A DNA stretch of 37,652 nucleotides from Dehalococcoidales bacterium (GTDB lineage: Bacteria; Chloroflexota; Dehalococcoidia; Dehalococcoidales; GCA-2688105). Shown here piece by piece: positions 7,990-15,697 of this stretch. How positions within the stretch are numbered: the stretch's first letter is position 1; each line of letters begins with the position of its first letter. The DNA is taken from contig NZBQ01000001.1 in assembly GCA_002688105.1 (NCBI GenBank), positions 1 through 37,652 on the forward strand, written 5' to 3'. Made by a program: the position numbers and the translations under genes. The notes beneath the pieces are model-generated. The model worked only from the letters and a program-made list of their open reading frames with translations, was not told where the DNA came from and did no database searches.

Positions 7990-9270
7990 CTATTTATCAG
8001 TGTTAATTACTTTAGCCCAGCGGCGTTTGCCGACTTTGATAATACTACCACTTTCGATATTATAGTATAACATAGTACTACTAGAGATTACTCTGCCATC
8101 AATGCTAACAGCTCCTTGAGAAATTAGCCTATCAGCTTCGCTGCGGCTCTCGGCTAGATTCACACCCACAAGCAAACGGTTTACGTTAATCCCCTTTATA
8201 GTATAAGGGTTTTTTCTTCCAAAGCCAGATAATTCGACTGCCTTAAATTGATCAAAGGAGACACGATATTCAGGTATTTCCTCTGGCATTTCCCTTCTCT
8301 GGAAGACCCTGGTAAACTGCTCCTCAGCCTCGTTAGCTTTCTTTTGGTCATAGAGCTGGGTTACCAGTTCCCTGGCTAACCGTTTCTTGAGCATCATGGG
8401 GTTAATGGTTTCATTCTTGAGCCCTTGTCTGAATTCCCCCAAATCCTTGTCAGGGACATCGGTCAGCAACTCAAAATAGTCCAGGATAAGGCTGTCGGCA
8501 ATAGACATAGTCTTACCATATATATCATTAGGCGGTTCGGCAACACCGATATAGTTACCCAGGCTTTTGCTCATTTTTTGACTGCCGGTGGTCCCAACCA
8601 GTAAGGGGGTCATAAAACATTGCTGGGGACGCTGTCCTGCCATACTTTGAAGTTCCCTTCCCATCAGGAAATTAAACTTTTGGTCAGTGCCACCAAATTC
8701 AACATCGGCCTGTATTTCTACTGAGTCGTAGGCTTGAAGCAATGGGTAGAGCAGTTCTGTCACGGCGATGGGTCGTCCGGAGTTGTATCTAGCGCTGAAG
8801 TCCTCACGGGCTAGCAGTTGAGCTACAGTAAACTTGCTGGTGAGCTGAATAATATCAGTGAGAGTGAATTTACCAAACCATTCGCTTTGCCACTTTACCT
8901 CCGTCCGGTTCTTATCCACCACCTTGAAGAACTGCTTCATATAGGTTTCGGCATTAGCCTTGACTTGCTCTTTAGATAGCATGGGACGGGCGGCAGAAGC
9001 ACCGCTTGGGTCGCCAATCTGGGCTGTCCAGTCTCCGACAATGAGTATGACCTGATGTCCCAAATTCTGGAATTGGCGTAGCTTTCTCAGGGCTACCATA
9101 TGACCCAGGTGGATGTCAGGGAAACTGGGGTCAAATCCTTCTTTTAGCCGGAGCTTTTTGCCTGAGCGGAGTAGCTCTGCCAGCTCTTCTTCAATTATAA
9201 TTTCGGCTACCCCCCGCTTGAGCAGGCGATTAATATCCTGGCTGATGTTGGCGTTTTTACCGGTATTCAT
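7990..9270 (-). CDS. tyrS: Tyrosyl-tRNA synthetase
   Basis: A 426-aa class I synthetase that charges tRNA-Tyr. It has the HIGH-type signature in FPDIHLGHMVALRKL, the tyrosine-pocket region QAYDSVEIQADVEFGGTDQKFN, the KMSKS loop intact as KMSKSLGN, and a C-terminal S4 RNA-binding domain (VNRLLVGVNLAESRSEADRLISQGAVSIDG). The long N-terminal segment and DPSFPDIHLGH pattern fit the TyrZ-like branch rather than E. coli TyrS. The ATG overlaps the ribF stop (ATGA), so translation is probably coupled. Confidence 0.96.
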   Translation of the reverse strand: MNTGKNANISQDINRLLKRGVAEIIIEEELAELLRSGKKLRLKEGFDPSFPDIHLGHMVALRKLRQFQNLGHQVILIVGDWTAQIGDPSGASAARPMLSKEQVKANAETYMKQFFKVVDKNRTEVKWQSEWFGKFTLTDIIQLTSKFTVAQLLAREDFSARYNSGRPIAVTELLYPLLQAYDSVEIQADVEFGGTDQKFNFLMGRELQSMAGQRPQQCFMTPLLVGTTGSQKMSKSLGNYIGVAEPPNDIYGKTMSIADSLILDYFELLTDVPDKDLGEFRQGLKNETINPMMLKKRLARELVTQLYDQKKANEAEEQFTRVFQRREMPEEIPEYRVSFDQFKAVELSGFGRKNPYTIKGINVNRLLVGVNLAESRSEADRLISQGAVSIDGRVISSSTMLYYNIESGSIIKVGKRRWAKVINTDK

Positions 9271-10208
9271 AATTTAACTTCTATGCCCGGGGTGTTTAAT
9301 ATAGCCCTTCCTCGTTTTATATCCTTGGCTATCTGGTTCTTTAGTTCCTCGGCGGTGTTGAATTGCTTCTCACTGCGAAGTCGCTCAATAATATCGATTT
9401 TCAGCTCGCGTCCATACAGATTATTATGATAGTCGAGCAGTAAAACCTCCACGGTGCGCTCGCTGCCGGGGAAGGTAGGGCGTCTGCCGACATTAGTCAT
9501 TGACGGGTAGGCTTGGTTATCAATATATGTCCAGGTGGCATAAACGCCATCGGCAGGGAGAGCCTGTTGTGGGTCTATATCAAGATTAGCGGTGGGAAAA
9601 CCTAACTTGGCGCCTCGTCCCTCCCCGCTGATTACATTCCCGTTCAGGATAAATGGTCGTCCGGTTAGTTTAAGTACCCTTTTCATATTGCCATCAGCCA
9701 GAGAATCTCTGATAGCTGTGCTGCTTACCACTTCGTTGTCTATCATCGCCGGTGGGATTACGGTTACACTAAAGTTCATATCTTGTCCCAGAGAGCGGAT
9801 GGTATCAATGTTGCCCTCCCGGTTCCGACCTAAGGCAAAGTCAGGTCCAACTACCAGCCCACGCATTCTGAGGTGCTTCTTTAACAGATTGAGGAACCGG
9901 CTAGCGTTAAGTTGAACTAACTCATCGGTGAAGGACAGGGGGATAGTAGCATCAACTCCTTCATTTTTGAGGAGAGCCATTCTTTTGGCGAGGTCAGTCA
10001 AGAATGGTAGCTTAGTTTGCGGTGATAGTATCTCCTGGGGATGCTGATGGAAGGTTACCACTCCGCTAAGCAAATTCTGCCGCTTGGCATTAGTTGTTAG
10101 CTGTGCAATCAGGTGTTTATGACCGAGGTGAACCCCGTCGAAAACCCCAACAGTTAGCAGCATGTCTTTCTTTGGTGATAACTCAGCTAACTCTTTCTCT
10201 ACCTGCAT
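9267..10208 (-). CDS. ribF: Bifunctional riboflavin kinase / FAD synthetase
   Basis: A 313-aa enzyme that makes FMN and then FAD from riboflavin and ATP. The N-terminal FAD-synthetase domain carries GVFDGVHLGHKHLI (nucleotidyltransferase HxGH motif) and LVVGPDFALGRNREG. The C-terminal kinase domain carries GRGAKLGFPTANLD, DGVYATWTYID and NVGRRPTF. Its stop overlaps the tyrS start by 4 nt. It is the first gene of its operon; a possible promoter lies about 90-115 nt upstream. FMN would be needed by the nitroreductase-like neighbour, but both roles are general and no specific link is implied. Confidence 0.96.
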   Translation of the reverse strand: MQVEKELAELSPKKDMLLTVGVFDGVHLGHKHLIAQLTTNAKRQNLLSGVVTFHQHPQEILSPQTKLPFLTDLAKRMALLKNEGVDATIPLSFTDELVQLNASRFLNLLKKHLRMRGLVVGPDFALGRNREGNIDTIRSLGQDMNFSVTVIPPAMIDNEVVSSTAIRDSLADGNMKRVLKLTGRPFILNGNVISGEGRGAKLGFPTANLDIDPQQALPADGVYATWTYIDNQAYPSMTNVGRRPTFPGSERTVEVLLLDYHNNLYGRELKIDIIERLRSEKQFNTAEELKNQIAKDIKRGRAILNTPGIEVKL

Positions 10209-10293
10209 AGCCCTTCCTTGCGTAAGACTATTGGCGTAAATATAGTGTTAAACAGTCAAGTAATAAATGAGAAACCATGGCCAAGGTTATCTA

Positions 10294-10323
10294 ATACTAT
10301 CATAAGCCTATTTTAGGCGTCAA
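10294..10323 (-). promoter_or_regulatory. Possible promoter of the ribF operon
   Basis: The minus strand reads TTGACG, 18 nt, TAGTAT upstream of ribF. The -35 matches consensus at five of six positions and the -10 at four of six. A small CCTA-AAA-TAGG palindrome lies in the spacer. Confidence 0.4.
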
Positions 10324-10405
10324 CTGACCTTAATAGATAAGTGCTGAGGATGAGAGGATAAACGGTTAGACTAGACGGGACTGAAATGAGTGACGCCTGG
10401 TTTTG

Positions 10406-10414
10406 TGCTATACT
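10406..10414 (+). promoter_or_regulatory. Extended -10 promoter of tRNA-Thr
   Basis: TGC-TATACT is an extended -10 element lying 8 nt before the mature 5' end of the tRNA, the spacing expected for transcription starting just ahead of it. No good -35 is seen. Confidence 0.5.
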
Positions 10415-10422
10415 GAAGTTGG

Positions 10423-10495
10423 GCCAGCGTAGCTCAGGGGGTAGAGCAGCGGTTTCGTAAACCGCCGGTCGTCAGTTCGAATCTGACCGCTGGCT
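10423..10495 (+). tRNA. tRNA-Thr (anticodon CGT)
   Basis: A complete 73-nt cloverleaf: acceptor GCCAGCG/CGCTGGC, D-stem GCTC/GAGC, anticodon stem GCGGT/ACCGC with loop TTCGTAA (anticodon CGT, decoding ACG), 5-nt variable loop, T-stem GTCAG/CTGAC with loop TTCGAAT, and discriminator T. CCA is not encoded. A truncated tyrosine integrase gene begins about 145 nt downstream, so this tRNA is the likely integration site of the following element. Confidence 0.97.
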
Positions 10496-10639
10496 TCCTG
10501 AATTCAAAAACACCCCAAAAGTAGATTTTTGCCACAGATGTGACACCCTAATCGGAAGACAATTTCAGGCCACTTCTTAGTCAATTGCAGGTCAGTTTCA
10601 GTTCTTGGTTTTTTGATCAGGAAAGGAGAGTAAGGGAAA

Positions 10640-10861
10640 ATGTCTTCGAGACAAAAGAGGTGGGAATCTGTGGGCAAAGCTTCCATACCCATTGCAACTT
10701 TGGTTGACCGATATCTCTCCGCGTGCCGTTCAGCCGGGATGAGCCCAAAGACTATCCGTGGCTACAACGAGAAGCTGAAGAGATATGTGCACATGATGGG
10801 TGGCATGCTTGGCGGCTTTATCCTGGAAGCTGTGCGTAACCTAGGTTGGAGTTTGCTCTAG
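10640..10861 (+). pseudogene. Truncated tyrosine recombinase/phage integrase (core-binding domain only)
   Basis: The 73-aa frame reads IPIATLVDRYLSACRSAGMSPKTIRGYNEKLKRYVHMMGG, the N-terminal SAM-like core-binding fold of tyrosine recombinases (xxxLVxxYLxxxRxxGLSPxTIxxYxxxLxxF). The catalytic domain with R-H-R-Y residues is entirely missing, the frame closing soon after FILEAVR. AGGAAAGGAGAG precedes the ATG. Its position right after tRNA-Thr is where an element's integrase usually sits, so it marks the left end of a now immobile insertion. Confidence 0.7.
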
Positions 10862-10881
10862 GATAGCAAATTAGGTACAAT
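10853..10881 (+). promoter_or_regulatory. Possible promoter of the MoxR/VWA genes
   Basis: TTGCTC, 17 nt, TACAAT overlaps the end of the integrase fragment and lies about 40 nt ahead of the AAA+ ATPase start. The -10 is good and the -35 matches only in TTG. Confidence 0.4.
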
Positions 10882-10918
10882 ATTTATAGGTGGTAAAAAT
10901 AGTGGGGCAGATAAATAA

Positions 10919-11839
10919 ATGACAGTTAAGGCAACAGAGAAGAGACCATACATATGTAGTCGGTGTGGGCAGACCTTTACTAGTCCAGAAGCACTAAATC
11001 CAGTTAGGCATAATTGCGCAAAGTGGAATCTAGGGAAAGAGAAACATATTCCTAAGACCTACACTGACCATCACTTAGCTGAGTTAATCCCACGGAGAGA
11101 TAAGGTCTACTACCCACAGTCCATTTCTGACTCAACTGATATTGAGATACTGAAAGTAGCCATCGAAAATAGACTAAACATCCTACTCTTGGGTGAAACT
11201 GGAATTGGTAAGACACATTGTTTAAGGCATCTTGCCTACCAGACGAAGTTACCTTATATGAGGGTTAACCTGAATGGTGGGACTACCCAAGAAGACCTGA
11301 TTGGTCAGTGGATACCAAAGAAGAATGGCCATGGTTTCATGTGGGTAGATGGTGTTTTAACCAGAATGATTAGATATGGCGGGTTATTTGTCTGTGATGA
11401 GATAAACGCCGCCAACGCTGAGATTTTATTTATTCTCCATTCCTTGCTTGATGATGAGAGAAGGGTTGTCCTGGTTCAGAAGGATGGAGAGGTAGTTAAA
11501 GCACACAAAGGTTTTATCTTTGCCGCAACAATGAACCCTACCGGATATGAGGGAACCAAGCCCCTTAATCTAGCTCTATTCGATAGGTTCGATGTAATAC
11601 TTGAGTTCAAGAATTACGCGGAAAAGTTTGTCTCAAGTGATATGAGAGAGGCAGTCAAGAAGATCAAACAAGGGGTGGCTGATGGCAGTATATCGGGAGC
11701 CATATCAACTCGTGGAGTTAAGCAGTTTATCAGAAATCGAAAGATTTTTGGGCTAGAGGTAGCCAAGTCCATATTCATTCAGAAATTTGAGGGAATACAT
11801 CGAGAAACAGTTGAACACTTACTCGATACTATATGCTGA
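10919..11839 (+). CDS. MoxR/CobS-like AAA+ ATPase with N-terminal zinc-finger-like motif
   Basis: A 306-aa AAA+ ATPase of the MoxR/CobS (AAA_5) type. It has Walker A GETGIGKT (92-99), Walker B GLFVCDE (155-161), a sensor-1 Asn in AATMNPTGYEG (N206), LFDRFDVILEF, and a sensor-2 region in STRGVKQFIRN. MoxR ATPases remodel or insert metals into partner proteins together with a VWA-domain protein, and such a protein is encoded next. The first 33 residues hold a C-x2-C-x14-H-x-C motif (C13, C16, H31, C33) that could bind zinc and is not standard for MoxR. The pair resembles phage-borne CobS/CobT-like modules rather than the cobalt chelatase itself, as no cobalamin genes are nearby. The DNA looks more A+T-rich than the flanks. 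Confidence 0.85.
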   Translation: MTVKATEKRPYICSRCGQTFTSPEALNPVRHNCAKWNLGKEKHIPKTYTDHHLAELIPRRDKVYYPQSISDSTDIEILKVAIENRLNILLLGETGIGKTHCLRHLAYQTKLPYMRVNLNGGTTQEDLIGQWIPKKNGHGFMWVDGVLTRMIRYGGLFVCDEINAANAEILFILHSLLDDERRVVLVQKDGEVVKAHKGFIFAATMNPTGYEGTKPLNLALFDRFDVILEFKNYAEKFVSSDMREAVKKIKQGVADGSISGAISTRGVKQFIRNRKIFGLEVAKSIFIQKFEGIHRETVEHLLDTIC

Positions 11840-11973
11840 TTATATTTCCCGATAATAATTTATCTACTACTAAGGATTCCAGTTCTTCACAGAAACAAGG
11901 CAGGAATGTAGTTCCTCTCATCGCCAGAGGTCATAGATTAGGCAGGTAAAGATGTTTTGGAATTAGTTTACCG

Positions 11974-13659
11974 ATGAAGAAATTAGATAAGATGGCTCTA
12001 ATGCTAAAGAATTATGACGAGGTTATGCTATCCCAAAAGGATTCCGTTTCTATCAGGATTAGGGCTAGAGATGAAAAGGGAAATATTCAAGACCATAGTC
12101 AGGCTCTATCTCCTCAGGATAAGGTCAAACATAATATTCCAATAGATATTAAAGATGATTCCATTGAGAGCCTAGTCTTGTCTAAGGCAAAGAACCTCAG
12201 GGCATTGGGGCACTTAATATACACTAGAGAACCTTTATCTCCTACTCCAATGCATATCTCTGAGAAGAATGCCTATTATTTTTTGGAGCAACAAAGAGTC
12301 GAGAATATTCTGTCTGGAAAATATAATGGAATGAAGAAATACCTTATCTACTTAACTGAGAAAGATATTCCGAACAAGACACCAGTTCACTTGTGGGGAA
12401 GGCGGTTTTTCCTTCCATATAAGGTAGAAGAGCCGGAAGAAAAACCCAGGGATATAATAGACAAATTCTTGACCTCTAAATCTGTAAAAGAAAGAACAGA
12501 GCTAGCCAAGGAATTTGTAGATTATCTTCCCAAGGATTTAACTTCTCTATCCCCTTCAAATCTGTCAGATTCTTTAAATGGAAAGGATTCCAAAGATGAG
12601 GAAAGGTCATCTAGGGCAACCCAAGAAAAGATAGATAAGGAACGAGAGGAAAAGGATAAGAATCAAGAAAATCATCAGGACAGTCAAGGCAAGGCAGAAG
12701 GTCAGGGCAGTAATTATAAATCAGAATCAGAAAGTGAAGGGTCTAATCCACAATCTGGCTCTGGGGTTGGTTTAAGCAGTAGTCCTAGTATGTCAAGCGA
12801 TTTTGAAGACATGAAGGATACCCTTGATGATATGCTCTTATCGGCGGTTAAGGAAGTCTCTACTGAACTAAGTAAGTTCGAAGCGAACCCAGAAAAGAAG
12901 AGAATGCTACAAAGGAAGCAGGGTCCTGGATGGAGTCCTTTCTCAGTTAATAAACCGTTAGAGAAGGTTAATATTATCCCCCAATCCAATTTAGTCGATG
13001 AACTCTATCAGGTATTCAGGAGTACCAGGGTAGACCTTCAGGATAGGTGGGTTAGGCATCAGAAAAAGGGTAGGATTGACCTGAGGGAGGCTATGTCTAA
13101 CAGTAACAGCTTAAAAATCTTCAAGAAATACGAGCCGTCATACCTCCATGAAAGTAAAATCAGTCTTGTTATCTTGTATGACATTTCTGGTTCAATGATT
13201 AAAAATGACCCGGAAAGAATTGAACTTAATTGTGTTTCAGCATTAATATCTGCGGCAACTAAAGCTGGTAATGAGGTGTGTTGCATCTCATTTGATACTT
13301 ATGCCATTGTTGTGAAGGGATTTGGTGATTCCAATCTTAGGTTACTGGACTATAATGTCCATGGAGGGACCGACCCCAATTGTGCGGTGGAGGCCTTTAA
13401 GAAAATTCAACCGCAGGCTAGGTATCCTGTTGTGTTGATTATTCTTACTGATGGATATTTTAAAATTGACCTCAAAGACATGATTGATGAGTCAAGGTTG
13501 TATAGGATACTGATTGGTAGTCATTCAGCTATATCGAACATATCTGAAAGAAAGCAGTCTGGATGGATTCAAATTTCTAATATGTCTACCCTTCCAGCAG
13601 TAATGAAGAGTGTCCTGATAGATGTAGAGCAGAGAATTAAGAGGAGATTAGGGAGGTAA
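11974..13659 (+). CDS. VWA-domain protein, CobT-like partner of MoxR ATPase
   Basis: A 561-aa protein. An N-terminal region of about 190 residues is unrecognised. It is followed by a highly charged Ser/Lys/Glu/Gln-rich low-complexity linker (about 200-275), then a helical segment and a C-terminal von Willebrand A domain from about 395. The MIDAS metal site is complete: DISGSM (403-408), GGTD (T466), and ILTDG (D493). The layout, acidic linker then VWA, is that of CobT-type partners of CobS/MoxR ATPases, which bind substrate while the ATPase remodels it. It follows the ATPase gene after 134 nt. The ATG has no clear ribosome-binding site, and ATG 11992 is an alternative start. No chelatase large subunit is encoded, so the client is unknown. 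Confidence 0.82.
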   Translation: MKKLDKMALMLKNYDEVMLSQKDSVSIRIRARDEKGNIQDHSQALSPQDKVKHNIPIDIKDDSIESLVLSKAKNLRALGHLIYTREPLSPTPMHISEKNAYYFLEQQRVENILSGKYNGMKKYLIYLTEKDIPNKTPVHLWGRRFFLPYKVEEPEEKPRDIIDKFLTSKSVKERTELAKEFVDYLPKDLTSLSPSNLSDSLNGKDSKDEERSSRATQEKIDKEREEKDKNQENHQDSQGKAEGQGSNYKSESESEGSNPQSGSGVGLSSSPSMSSDFEDMKDTLDDMLLSAVKEVSTELSKFEANPEKKRMLQRKQGPGWSPFSVNKPLEKVNIIPQSNLVDELYQVFRSTRVDLQDRWVRHQKKGRIDLREAMSNSNSLKIFKKYEPSYLHESKISLVILYDISGSMIKNDPERIELNCVSALISAATKAGNEVCCISFDTYAIVVKGFGDSNLRLLDYNVHGGTDPNCAVEAFKKIQPQARYPVVLIILTDGYFKIDLKDMIDESRLYRILIGSHSAISNISERKQSGWIQISNMSTLPAVMKSVLIDVEQRIKRRLGR

Positions 13660-13706
13660 TAAATATGAGTAATGGTGTTAACCTGCCCTGATAATTTGGT
13701 AGCCCT

Positions 13707-13836
13707 TTAAGTTAGGATTTTCTGCATTGTAGCTAATGGAGTAGGTGGTAGGTATCCCCGGGCACTATGAGGACACACCGGATTGTACTCCTTGATATTT
13801 TATACTCAAGCGAGTAGCGCAATTCGTGTGCCAATG
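13707..13836 (-). mobile_element. IS3/IS481-like transposase C-terminal remnant
   Basis: On the minus strand one frame reads AHELRYSLEYKI and, after a frame change, another reads KEYNPVCPHSARGYLPPTP and ends at TAA. The second matches the end of DDE integrase-core transposases (xEYNxxRPHSxLGYxPPxP), and the first fits the preceding ELxxxxxFYSLxEA block. Several codons are lost between them. This scar marks the right side of the MoxR/VWA segment. Confidence 0.6.
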
Positions 13837-13936
13837 ATGACTGAAAAGGGGGGCCTGGGATGATTTTGAGCGCATAAAATCAGAGGGGATAGCCCACTTA
13901 AAATCGAAACTACATTGGACAAACGCAAAGCAGCAT
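13837..13936. other. Intergenic sequence before the metF operon
   Basis: I see no coding sequence. It separates the transposase scar from the dyad operator at 13937. No duplicate of the tRNA-Thr 3' end, which would be the expected right att site, is visible here. Confidence 0.4.
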
Positions 13937-13954
13937 TTCCGACAAAAGTCGTAT
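13937..13954 (+). promoter_or_regulatory. Dyad operator site A, upstream of metF (predicted Crp/Fnr-family site)
   Basis: TTCCGACAAAAGTCGTAT contains CGAC-AAAA-GTCG, an inverted repeat with a 4-nt spacer as in Fnr-family sites. The whole 18-mer recurs exactly, in inverted orientation, upstream of the ferredoxin gene (20219-20236), and a 14/18 match lies upstream of the crp/fnr gene. It is about 120 nt before the metF start. Confidence 0.65.
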
Positions 13955-14073
13955 ACATCAAAATCAGATACTGTTAGCCTAAGAGTAGTACTTCAGGAAT
14001 GGGACAGGTAAGAATGGTCCCAAAGGTCCGTTCAAGCTATAGAGCAAGGCCTCAGTTCGGGGAGGTGATGACC

Positions 14074-14976
14074 GTGAAGATAAGAGATCTTATTGCTAAT
14101 GAAAGAACCAGCCTTTCGTTCGAATTCTTCCCACCTAAGGCTAAGGAAGGTGAAGACCATCTGTTTGGGACGGTAAGAAGGTTGGAACCCTTTACACCTA
14201 ACTTCGTGTCGGTTACGTATGGTGCTGGCGGCGGAACACTGAAAAACACGAGACACGTGGTAAAACGCATCAAAGAAGAAACATCACTGACGCCAATGCC
14301 GCACTTGACCTGCATCGGCCAACACCAGGAGGAACTCAAAGCCATCCTTAGCGACTACACGGCTATGGGAGTCGAGAATATCCTGGCTCTCAGGGGAGAC
14401 CCCCCCGAAGAGACAACCGGACACGCTACCAAGGATAGACTTTGCTACGCCAATGACCTGGTACAGCTAGCAGCTTCTCTTGATGCTTTCTCCATCGGGG
14501 TGGCAGTATACCCGGAAGGCCACTGTGAATCTCCTAATCTTGGGATAGACATGGTCTACACCAAAGAGAAGATTGATGCCGGGGCTGACTTTGCTATTAC
14601 CCAGATGTTCTTTGATAACCGTTACTTCTATCAATTCATGGAGAGGGCAGATCGGGCTGGGATACGCGTCCCCGTTATTTCTGGTATCATGCCCATCACC
14701 AATATAGAGAAGGTAAAGAGGTTCAGCCAGATGTGTGGCGCTACTCTACCGGCGCACCTTGTCGAGAGAATGGAGGTAGCAGCCTCTCCAGCGGAAGTCC
14801 GAAAGATCGGCATAGACTTTGCCGTAAAACAATGTGAAGACCTGTGGGGAAACGGAGTCCGCTACTTCCATTTTTATACGATGAATCGTTCCAAAGCGGT
14901 AGCTGAGATTCTGCACAGTCTTGACTTGGGTCAGGGTAGCAATCGTCGCTTTACCACTGCAGGGGAATCAATATAG
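14074..14976 (+). CDS. metF: 5,10-methylenetetrahydrofolate reductase
   Basis: This flavoprotein interconverts methylene- and methyl-tetrahydrofolate for methionine synthesis or the Wood-Ljungdahl methyl branch. Family blocks: SLSFEFFPPKAKEGEDHLF, FVSVTYGAGGGT, TPMPHLTCIGQ, ILALRGDPPE, GVAVYPEGHCES, GADFAITQMFFDN, PVISGIMPI, and GVRYFHFYTMNRS. The ORF track starts at 13999, but GGAGG at 14061 gives ideal 8-nt spacing to GTG 14074, yielding the standard N-terminus MKIRDLIANERTSLSFEF; ATG 14068 is too close to the ribosome-binding site. It is the first gene of a co-directional block with FmdE-like and hemerythrin proteins, downstream of operator site A. An accessory MetV gene is not adjacent. 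Confidence 0.93.
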   Translation: MKIRDLIANERTSLSFEFFPPKAKEGEDHLFGTVRRLEPFTPNFVSVTYGAGGGTLKNTRHVVKRIKEETSLTPMPHLTCIGQHQEELKAILSDYTAMGVENILALRGDPPEETTGHATKDRLCYANDLVQLAASLDAFSIGVAVYPEGHCESPNLGIDMVYTKEKIDAGADFAITQMFFDNRYFYQFMERADRAGIRVPVISGIMPITNIEKVKRFSQMCGATLPAHLVERMEVAASPAEVRKIGIDFAVKQCEDLWGNGVRYFHFYTMNRSKAVAEILHSLDLGQGSNRRFTTAGESI

Positions 14977-15034
14977 AGATTCTCCCGACTGGCAGGTGAG
15001 TTACTAACCCAGTTGAGGGAATGGTGAGGAGATT

Positions 15035-15697
15035 ATGAATGACATCTTCCGGAACACTCTGAAACGAGTCAAACCCATCAGATTCCGCGAGCCGCTGGCG
15101 GAAACACTGGGAGCGTTGAAAGAAGAAGGTGCCTTAGATTACAATTTTATTGATGTAGTCAAGATGTCCGGACATGCTTGCCCTACTGTCTCGGCTGCCT
15201 ACTTGTGCTGCCAGACGGCTCTGGAGAAACTTTACGGCGACACAATCCCTGTCAGAGGCGAGATTGCGGTTACCGTTTATGGAGAGCCTGACGAAGGAGT
15301 ATATGGAGTCATGGCTCAAGTATTCAGCTTTCTAACTGGCGCCGCTGCGGCGACCGGCTTCAAAGGACTGGGGCACAGGTTCAAGAGAAAGGATTTACTG
15401 AGATTTCACTTAGAAAAAGTTGACCCGGAAGCCATGTGCTTTGAGTTCAGAAGGCTGGACAACGGTAAGGCGGTGCTGGTCAGGTTTTATCCCCAGCGGA
15501 TTCCTTTCCCAGAAGAGAAGGCAAAGCAGCTCAGCCATCTGCTGCAACCAGTACTTTGGGAGGCAGCTACAGAGGAGGAAACGAAGCAGTTTCAGGGACT
15601 CTGGATGGAAAAGGTAGAGCATATGCTTCTCAAAAGAGAGGGAACTGAGAGATGGCTACAACTAGAAGAAAGGAGAGGGCAAAATGAACGCAGCTAA
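15035..15697 (+). CDS. FmdE-family protein without zinc ribbon
   Basis: A 220-aa protein related to FmdE (Pfam FmdE, formylmethanofuran dehydrogenase subunit E-like). It has DVVKMSGHACPTVSAAYLCC, the GHxCP motif that probably binds a metal or cofactor, then GEIAVTVYGEPDEGVYGVMAQVFSFLTGAAAATGFKGLGHRF. The C-terminal CxxC zinc ribbon of long FmdE proteins is absent, replaced by a charged helical tail. The molecular role of the family is not established; the link to one-carbon chemistry rests on the name and on metF next door. It overlaps the next gene by 14 nt, so it is translated with the DUF438-hemerythrin gene. Confidence 0.8.
   Translation: MNDIFRNTLKRVKPIRFREPLAETLGALKEEGALDYNFIDVVKMSGHACPTVSAAYLCCQTALEKLYGDTIPVRGEIAVTVYGEPDEGVYGVMAQVFSFLTGAAAATGFKGLGHRFKRKDLLRFHLEKVDPEAMCFEFRRLDNGKAVLVRFYPQRIPFPEEKAKQLSHLLQPVLWEAATEEETKQFQGLWMEKVEHMLLKREGTERWLQLEERRGQNERS

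Noticed and set aside
13791-13810. CTTGATATTTTATACTCAAG as a possible Fnr-type box
   Set aside because: The half-sites are 10 nt apart rather than the Fnr spacing, and it lies inside the transposase remnant, so the palindrome is probably chance.
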